A DNA stretch of 64,000 nt. Source: JAEXOD01 sp963663265 (GTDB taxonomy: Bacteria; Bacteroidota; Ignavibacteria; Ignavibacteriales; Melioribacteraceae). Location of the stretch: positions 1,426,001-1,490,000 of the forward strand of contig CAXXXM010000002.1 of assembly GCA_963663265.2 (NCBI GenBank), given 5' to 3'. Positions 58,993 to 64,000 of this stretch are shown one piece after another. The notes below the pieces were generated by a model. That model did no database searches and had not been told where the DNA came from. It was given only the letters and a program-made list of their open reading frames with translations. The translations under genes and the position numbers were made by a program. Within the stretch, counting starts at the first letter, position 1. Every line of letters begins with the position of its first letter.

Positions 58993-59843
58993 CTCAATTT
59001 TTCCGAAGTTAAATTATTTGCATAAAAATACGATTTAACCAATAAAAACAATTTTTGATAAGTTGGTACACTTATTCTTTTTTCATAAAGCTGAGTAATA
59101 CTTAATTTACTTATTTTTTTGTAAAGATTATAAAAATATAAAAATGCTGTTAGTACACCCATTCTAACCGTAATAGGCAATTGCATAATTCCAATTAAAG
59201 CATCATTAAATTCTTTTTTTATTTCGCTTTCCAATAATTTTTTATTTTCATCATTTATTTGAATAGTAATTTTAATTCCTGGCAAATAAATTCGTCCTCG
59301 TTCAACAATATCACTTTTAATATCACGTAAAAAGTTTACTTTTTGAAAAGCAGCCCCTAATTGTTTTGCAGGAAACTTTAGTTTTTCGTAAAGCTCAGCA
59401 TTATTTTTAGTAAAAACTTTTAGGCACATTAAACCAACAACTTCTGCCGAGCCGTATACATAACTATCGTAATCATTTCTTTCATAATATTTTTCTGTTA
59501 AATCCATTTCCATGCTATTAATAAAAGCTTCAATCAATTCCCTATCAATATTATACTCATTTACGACTTTCTGAAATGAATTTAAAATTGGATTTGTAGA
59601 AATTTTATTATCAATTGCCGAATAAGCATCTTGCTTAAATTTTATCAATAATTCTTGTTTATTATGCCCATGAAAAGTATCAACAATTTCATCGGCTATT
59701 CTAACAAACCCATAAATACCATAAATAGGATCTCTGAATTCTTTGGAAAACATTTTTATTCCAATACTAAACGAAGTACTATATGCGTTAGTTAATATTT
59801 TGCTTAACCCAAAAGAAAGTTTATGATAATCGTTAGTTGTCAT
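58989..59843 (-). CDS. crtB: Phytoene synthase
   Basis: A 284-residue enzyme condensing two geranylgeranyl diphosphates to phytoene. The first Asp-rich motif is RIADEIVD and the second is NFLRDIKSDIVERGRIYLP, both intact; YGIYGFVRIADEIVD and GSAEVVGLMCLKVF are family hallmarks. It overlaps crtI by 11 bases. Its length is normal. Confidence 0.96.
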   Translation of the reverse strand: MTTNDYHKLSFGLSKILTNAYSTSFSIGIKMFSKEFRDPIYGIYGFVRIADEIVDTFHGHNKQELLIKFKQDAYSAIDNKISTNPILNSFQKVVNEYNIDRELIEAFINSMEMDLTEKYYERNDYDSYVYGSAEVVGLMCLKVFTKNNAELYEKLKFPAKQLGAAFQKVNFLRDIKSDIVERGRIYLPGIKITIQINDENKKLLESEIKKEFNDALIGIMQLPITVRMGVLTAFLYFYNLYKKISKLSITQLYEKRISVPTYQKLFLLVKSYFYANNLTSEKLR

Positions 59844-61302
59844 TTTCTATCCTCTCCATTACTAATTTTGAACTGATAATTACCATAGGCAGCCCTGTAC
59901 CAGGTGTTGTGGACGCACCTACATAATACAAATTTGAAAACTCTTCGTCTTTGTTTTTTGGTCTAAAGGCACCAACTTGATCCATATCATGAGCTAAGCC
60001 AAGTCCCGAACCTTTGTATAAATTTAGTGTATTTTGCCAATCAAGAGGAGACAATACTTTTCTATATAAAACATTTTCTTTTATGTTATAATTTACACGT
60101 TTAGACAAATCATCAATAATGGTATCAGCCAACTCATCTTTATCATTCCAATTTGATTTATAACGCAAATCGGGAACAGGACAAAGGATAAAAACACTTT
60201 CACAGCCTTCAGGTGCAAAATCTCCTTCTGCTTTACTTAAAACATTTACATAATAATACGGTTTTTGAGGTGAAATAGAACTTGTAAAAATAGTATCGGC
60301 ATAACCCTTAAAATTATTTCCTAAAAAGTAATTATGATAACCTAAATTGTCTATTTTACCTTTAACACCTAAATAAATTGTAAAAGGAGCCAAAGTCCAA
60401 TGCATTTTATCTAACTTTTCTTCTGTATATTTTTTTCGTTTTAATATACTTCCTCTAAAACCTGCCGCATCGGAATTTACAACAAAAAGGTCGGCATACC
60501 ACTTTTTACCTTTATTATCTACAAAACCTTTTATTTTATTATTTTCTTGAATGTAATCAACAATTTCGGTTTCATAAACAAATTGAACATTTTTCTTTTT
60601 TAACAAATCAACAATAAGCTCAACCATTTTATACATTCCCCCCTTAACTTTCCAATAGCCGTTGTTTTTTAACTCTGTGTAGTTAAGTAGCGAATAAATG
60701 GCTGGAGTTTGAAACGGAGTTGATCCTAAAAAGAAAGCAACTAATGAAAAAATAACTTTCATTTCTTCACTTTTAAATGTTCTATCAACCTCACTCCACA
60801 TTGTTTTAAACAAATAAGGAAGATGTTTTAATGGAACACCTGTTAACTTAAGCAAGTATTCCAATTTATTGTTGAAGTTTGTTTTTACAACTTTGCCTTC
60901 GGTATCATGGAAAAACTCACCTGCTCTTTTTAAATATTTTTCAACCTTCTCTTCTAAATCAGGTTCAACATCTTCAAATTCTTTTGCAAGTTTTTTTAGA
61001 TTTTTCCATATTATGCGTGGATTTTTTTTACCTTCAAAAAACACATTATATAAAGGATCTAACTCTTCCAACTCGATTGGATTTTTTTCATTAATTGAAG
61101 AAAACAATTCATCTAACTCGTAAGTCATACTCATAAACGAAGGACCCAAGTCAAATTTAAACCCATTTTCGTTAATAATGTTTAGCCTGCCACCGGGAGT
61201 TTTATGTTTTTCTACAATAGTAACATTATAGCCTTTGTAGCTTAAACGTAAAGCAGCAGCTAATGCTCCTAATCCTGATCCTATTATTAATACTGATTTC
61301 AT
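59833..61302 (-). CDS. crtI: Phytoene desaturase
   Basis: A 489-residue FAD enzyme that desaturates phytoene to lycopene. The N-terminal motif GSGLGALAAALRLSYKGYNV, then GGRLNIINENGFKFDLGPSF, and the C-terminal VGASTTPGTGLPMVIISSKL are characteristic. It is the first gene of the carotenoid operon, with an AAAGGAA ribosome site. The second desaturase, at 56323-57807, is a distant paralog. Stepwise product length cannot be deduced. Confidence 0.95.
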   Translation of the reverse strand: MKSVLIIGSGLGALAAALRLSYKGYNVTIVEKHKTPGGRLNIINENGFKFDLGPSFMSMTYELDELFSSINEKNPIELEELDPLYNVFFEGKKNPRIIWKNLKKLAKEFEDVEPDLEEKVEKYLKRAGEFFHDTEGKVVKTNFNNKLEYLLKLTGVPLKHLPYLFKTMWSEVDRTFKSEEMKVIFSLVAFFLGSTPFQTPAIYSLLNYTELKNNGYWKVKGGMYKMVELIVDLLKKKNVQFVYETEIVDYIQENNKIKGFVDNKGKKWYADLFVVNSDAAGFRGSILKRKKYTEEKLDKMHWTLAPFTIYLGVKGKIDNLGYHNYFLGNNFKGYADTIFTSSISPQKPYYYVNVLSKAEGDFAPEGCESVFILCPVPDLRYKSNWNDKDELADTIIDDLSKRVNYNIKENVLYRKVLSPLDWQNTLNLYKGSGLGLAHDMDQVGAFRPKNKDEEFSNLYYVGASTTPGTGLPMVIISSKLVMERIENDN

Positions 61303-61391
61303 TTCCTTTTGCTCTTTTATTTAAGTAACTTATTTTCATTTTGTTTAGTTCCAAATACAAATTGTCCAGATATCAACAAGCTAACAAAAAA

Positions 61392-61424
61392 AAACCGTAG
61401 TTACAAAGAGAATAACTACGGTTT
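61392..61424 (-). terminator. Intrinsic terminator facing the minus strand
   Basis: AAACCGTAGTTA (61392-61403) / TAACTACGGTTT (61413-61424), 12 perfect pairs with a 9-base loop. On the minus strand a run of T follows. It would end transcripts from the ABC transporter genes before the carotenoid operon. Confidence 0.85.
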
Positions 61425-61552
61425 CAATCAACGATAAATTATAAAAATAACCGGACACAAAAACGAAGTATGTTTATTATAGCATTTAATGGGTATTATT
61501 CATGGGAAGAAGTATTGTCGCTTTATAGAAGCAAACAATTAATAGAAATAAG

Positions 61553-61578
61553 TTTTGATATATCAAAAAAATTTTGAT
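61553..61578. promoter_or_regulatory. Clustered TTTTGAT inverted half-sites
   Basis: TTTTGATATATCAAAA (61553-61568) is a perfect 16-bp palindrome. Its right half pairs again with TTTTGAT at 61572-61578 across a 3-base spacer. Three half-sites at about 10-base intervals resemble an operator, about 250 bases upstream of crtI. Oligo-A/T bias makes chance possible. Confidence 0.4.
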
Positions 61579-61783
61579 GTTTCAACACCACAGGTTCATA
61601 AATCAGATACACCAAGAGGTATATTTTTTGTATCATTTATAGCCCTAATTTTTCATATGCGAATTCTAAAGTTGCTAAAAGATAATAAACCTCAAGATGA
61701 GTAGGGTTTGGTTTCCACTTGGTTTTACTCACCCTTCATGAAAAAGATAGCTATATTAGTATGTTTGTTTATTATTAAAAGAT

Positions 61784-63109
61784 CTAAAACAATTTAGAAT
61801 AAACCTTAAAATCCTTATTCTTAATTATTTTATTGCCTAAATAAAATAAACTTGTACTTACAGCGATAGTGCTTATGGTAGCCAAGATTGGATTATAAAA
61901 TGTTAGTAAAATTATTGAAACAGAAACAACTAACGAAACTATTATCGATACAACATTAGTATTACTCTTAATTGAAATTATATTATTTATTTTTTGAGGA
62001 AAAATGAATGAAGAATATATTCCAAATGGTATCATAAAAATTGTAATATTAAACCAGACTAAAACTGTAGAATAGTTTAGCAGATTAAGACTATATAATA
62101 AAATTAAACTTATTAAAAAATCCAAGAATAGCGGCAATATAAGTATAGAAGTGTAACTTTTGACTATTTTTGTAAATGACGAACCTATTAATGTATGCGT
62201 CAACCAAAGAGATCGCAAATAACCGAATAAATTATTAAAGATATATGTAAAAAGGATTAGAGGAGATAAAAATAATATAATTCCATACAACTGAATAGGT
62301 AGTAGGGGAATTCCTTTAAAACTTTTCCATCCATTAATAAAAACCATTAAAACTTTAACTATTAACGATATGATTAAGACTGTGCGTAATTGTTGATTAT
62401 TTTGGAAGATATTTATAAACCATCTGAAAACTTTTTTATTAGAATAGTTTCTTACTCCTATTTTTTCAATCCTAAAATTGTTATCAACATAATAGTTTAT
62501 AACAAATAAGAAAAATATTATAAATAAGCAAAAATAGATACTTAAATTGTCCGACAAAAAAAATGAATAAAACAAAAATGGCAACAAAATTACTATTAGT
62601 AAAAATGAGATTCTAAAACTAATCTTTATGTTTTTTTGAATAGAATAAATAAATAGCCTTTTTGACAAATGACCCATGATAACCAAAAGCAATGAATTTG
62701 TTATAAATACTAAACCATCTAAATTGATTATTAGAGTATAAATAAGAATAAAACAAAAAATTCCCAAATAAACTATATCAACAAATTCATTAATTATTTG
62801 CAATAAAAACTTCTTTTTTGCTGTAACCGGCAAATTTGATTGAATTATATGTTTAATTGGAGTAAATGAAGGAAATAAACCTTTTGTAAAAACAATGAGA
62901 GTAATTAAAAGATAAACATATTTATTAAATTCATTTAGTGTGATTAATTCTTTTTGAAAAGCAATTTGGTTCGATATAGCAGCAAATAAATAACCACTAA
63001 AAGAAAAAGCAAATAGAGAAATTACTCTACTAATGGACTGTAAACCGGAATGTTTAAAATCAAAGAACCGTTTAAACCTGAATGAAACTAAACTTATTAT
63101 AGCATCCAT
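61784..63109 (-). CDS. ABC transporter membrane protein of unknown substrate
   Basis: A 441-residue very hydrophobic protein with about ten predicted membrane helices and no soluble domain. It starts with MDAIISLVSFRFKRFF, overlapping the ATPase gene by 13 bases, so it is probably its permease partner. It resembles the divergent Bacteroidetes ABC-2 or DUF5687-like permeases by topology, not by a recognised motif. The substrate is unknown. Confidence 0.78.
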   Translation of the reverse strand: MDAIISLVSFRFKRFFDFKHSGLQSISRVISLFAFSFSGYLFAAISNQIAFQKELITLNEFNKYVYLLITLIVFTKGLFPSFTPIKHIIQSNLPVTAKKKFLLQIINEFVDIVYLGIFCFILIYTLIINLDGLVFITNSLLLVIMGHLSKRLFIYSIQKNIKISFRISFLLIVILLPFLFYSFFLSDNLSIYFCLFIIFFLFVINYYVDNNFRIEKIGVRNYSNKKVFRWFINIFQNNQQLRTVLIISLIVKVLMVFINGWKSFKGIPLLPIQLYGIILFLSPLILFTYIFNNLFGYLRSLWLTHTLIGSSFTKIVKSYTSILILPLFLDFLISLILLYSLNLLNYSTVLVWFNITIFMIPFGIYSSFIFPQKINNIISIKSNTNVVSIIVSLVVSVSIILLTFYNPILATISTIAVSTSLFYLGNKIIKNKDFKVYSKLF

Positions 63110-63849
63110 TCTAAATCCTCAACATTCTTAGGTGTTTTGTTAAGAATTTCCATTAGACTATCGTTTATGTTTTTTTCTCCATTTTCTATAAATGTTTGAA
63201 ACTCACCATTAAATAATATTTTTCCTTCATCTATTACTCCAATATGAGTAGCTATTTGTTCGACATAATTAATATTATGTGAAGATATTAGCATTGCTCG
63301 ATTGCCATTGTTATATTTTTTTAAAAGGTTTACAAGTAAGTTAGACGCATAGGGATCTAAACTGGAAAAAGGTTCATCTAAAATTAATATATTTGGTTTA
63401 TTAAGTAGAGCTGAACATAACATAATCTTTTTTTTCATTCCTGTAGAATAATACATAATTGGAATGTTTACATCCGTTGTTATTTCAAAAAAATAATTAA
63501 TAAGCCCGTTTATTCTTTTATTTAATTCTGATTTGTCAATTTTATATAGACTACCAACAAAACTTAAATACTCAAAACCGGATAGCTCTTCAATTAGATA
63601 ATTAGCCTCACACATAACGCCAATATCTTTTTTAATTTTAATACTGCCTTCAGAATAATTTAAGTTGTTTATTAAGACTCTGCCTTCGGTTGGTTCTATA
63701 AGATTTGCCAAAATATTTATTAATGTTGTTTTTCCGGCACCGTTTTTTCCTAACAAACAATAAATACTATTTTTCTCGATAGATAAAGTAACTTTATTTA
63801 AGGCAAGTTTAATTGAATATCTTTTTTGAATTTCAATAAGTTTAATCAT
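63097..63849 (-). CDS. ABC transporter ATP-binding protein
   Basis: A 250-residue ATPase: Walker A GKNGAGKTTLINILANL, a degenerate signature YYSTGMKKKIMLCSALL, Walker B ILILDEPFSSLDP and the switch His in LISSHNINYVEQIA. A TTG at 63870 extends the frame, but the ATG at 63849 (MIKLIEIQKRYS) is preferred. It is coupled to the membrane protein gene downstream by a 13-base overlap. The type (ABC-2 exporter) is inferred from the pairing. Confidence 0.88.
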   Translation of the reverse strand: MIKLIEIQKRYSIKLALNKVTLSIEKNSIYCLLGKNGAGKTTLINILANLIEPTEGRVLINNLNYSEGSIKIKKDIGVMCEANYLIEELSGFEYLSFVGSLYKIDKSELNKRINGLINYFFEITTDVNIPIMYYSTGMKKKIMLCSALLNKPNILILDEPFSSLDPYASNLLVNLLKKYNNGNRAMLISSHNINYVEQIATHIGVIDEGKILFNGEFQTFIENGEKNINDSLMEILNKTPKNVEDLEWML

Positions 63850-63850
63850 T

Positions 63851-64000
63851 ATTTTATAACTCTGTGACAATTTTGTTTTAATAATCGAATAGCTGTTAAA
63901 TGGTTAAAGTTTTGTCCATATATGAAAACAGCAATAAGAATCCTCAAAAAACTTACCAATTTAGAACTAATAATTTTATAGCACCAATAATCCACCAAAC
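63851..64000 (-). CDS. Possible C-terminal tail of an upstream gene (edge fragment)
   Basis: On the minus strand one frame is open from the right edge to a TAA at 63851-63853, giving 49 codons ending KQNCHRVIK, with a hydrophobic run VSFLRILIAVFIYG. The stop overlaps the ABC ATPase start region as TAATG. This is consistent with the end of a membrane protein gene, but a fragment this short cannot be verified. Confidence 0.25.

Larger units (their letters stand above)
61303..61783. other. Intergenic region upstream of the carotenoid operon
   Basis: No gene is visible in these 481 bases. The region holds the terminator at 61392-61424, three TTTTGAT half-sites in inverted and direct arrangement at 61553-61578, and presumably the crtI promoter near 61330-61390. 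That promoter is not clear enough to call. The stretch 61580-61783 shows nothing that I can support. Confidence 0.6.

Noticed and set aside
63920..63980. Plus-strand ORF of 19 codons at the right edge
   Set aside because: Too short, without a ribosome site and without similarity to anything recognisable.

Overview
The window is low-GC DNA (A+T-rich, with oligo-A/T intergenic stretches) from a bacterium of the Bacteroidota/Chlorobiota/Ignavibacteriota group, most likely an Ignavibacteria-type anaerobe or facultative anaerobe. The evidence is two secreted proteins ending in a type IX (Por) C-terminal sorting domain (NYPNPFNPST motif), the long insert-containing form of IspG, an RprXY-like two-component system, TPR-type sensor kinases, a trimeric electron-bifurcating [FeFe] hydrogenase, and a carotenoid cluster mixing CrtYcd-type cyclase with CruC/CruD/CruF-like tailoring enzymes. 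No rRNA, tRNA, CRISPR array, phage or intact transposase was seen. The species cannot be fixed from the sequence alone.

Layout. 1-4517 (minus): a partial glycosyltransferase, miaA and a large cNMP/GAF sensor-kinase-like protein whose phospho-acceptor His is a Gln. 4534-11479 (plus): a DNA glycosylase, an ECF sigma/anti-sigma/OsmC unit, a tiny HTH protein, a DJ-1 family protein, ispG, nif3 and a zinc-ribbon coiled-coil protein. 11480-12816 is non-coding and repeat-rich: REP-like palindromes, then a 36-bp tandem array. 12817-17720 (minus): a TonB-dependent receptor-like protein and a secreted GH13 amylase. 18319-26300 (minus): rex-hydC-hydB-hydA-hydS-phosphatase, a redox-controlled hydrogenase operon with its own sensory hydrogenase. 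26412-36113: a signalling island with a TPR histidine kinase, a chemoreceptor, two tandem paralogous membrane-anchored proteins of unknown family, and a second TPR histidine kinase. 36117-46228: radA, an MlaF-like ATPase, a DUF134/NifX-like pair, threonine dehydratase, TetR, CPBP protease, valS, a T9SS cargo protein and a small winged-helix ORF. 46230-53254: an RprXY-like two-component system divergent from a small secreted protein, a B12-type radical SAM protein, a CBM20-esterase and a YjjX-like NTPase. 53292-61302 (minus): nine overlapping carotenoid genes. 61784-63849 (minus): an ABC transporter.

How the genes work together. Rex would sense NADH/NAD+ and gate its own hydrogenase operon through a Rex-box-like site at 26340-26357. 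HydABC would exchange electrons between NADH, ferredoxin and H2, and HydS (H-cluster plus PAS) could report H2 or redox state to the co-transcribed SpoIIE-type phosphatase. The carotenoid genes together predict a monocyclic, 4-keto, 1'-glycosylated and acylated carotenoid. The RprXY-like regulators flank four helically phased TTAACA repeats in the divergent promoter region shared with a secreted protein.

Most interesting candidates: the tandem unknown paralogs inside the chemoreceptor/TPR-kinase island, the hydS-phosphatase signalling pair, the carotenoid cluster with an uncharacterised member, the TTAACA phased array, and the 36-bp GTNAC-rich tandem array next to REP-like palindromes.
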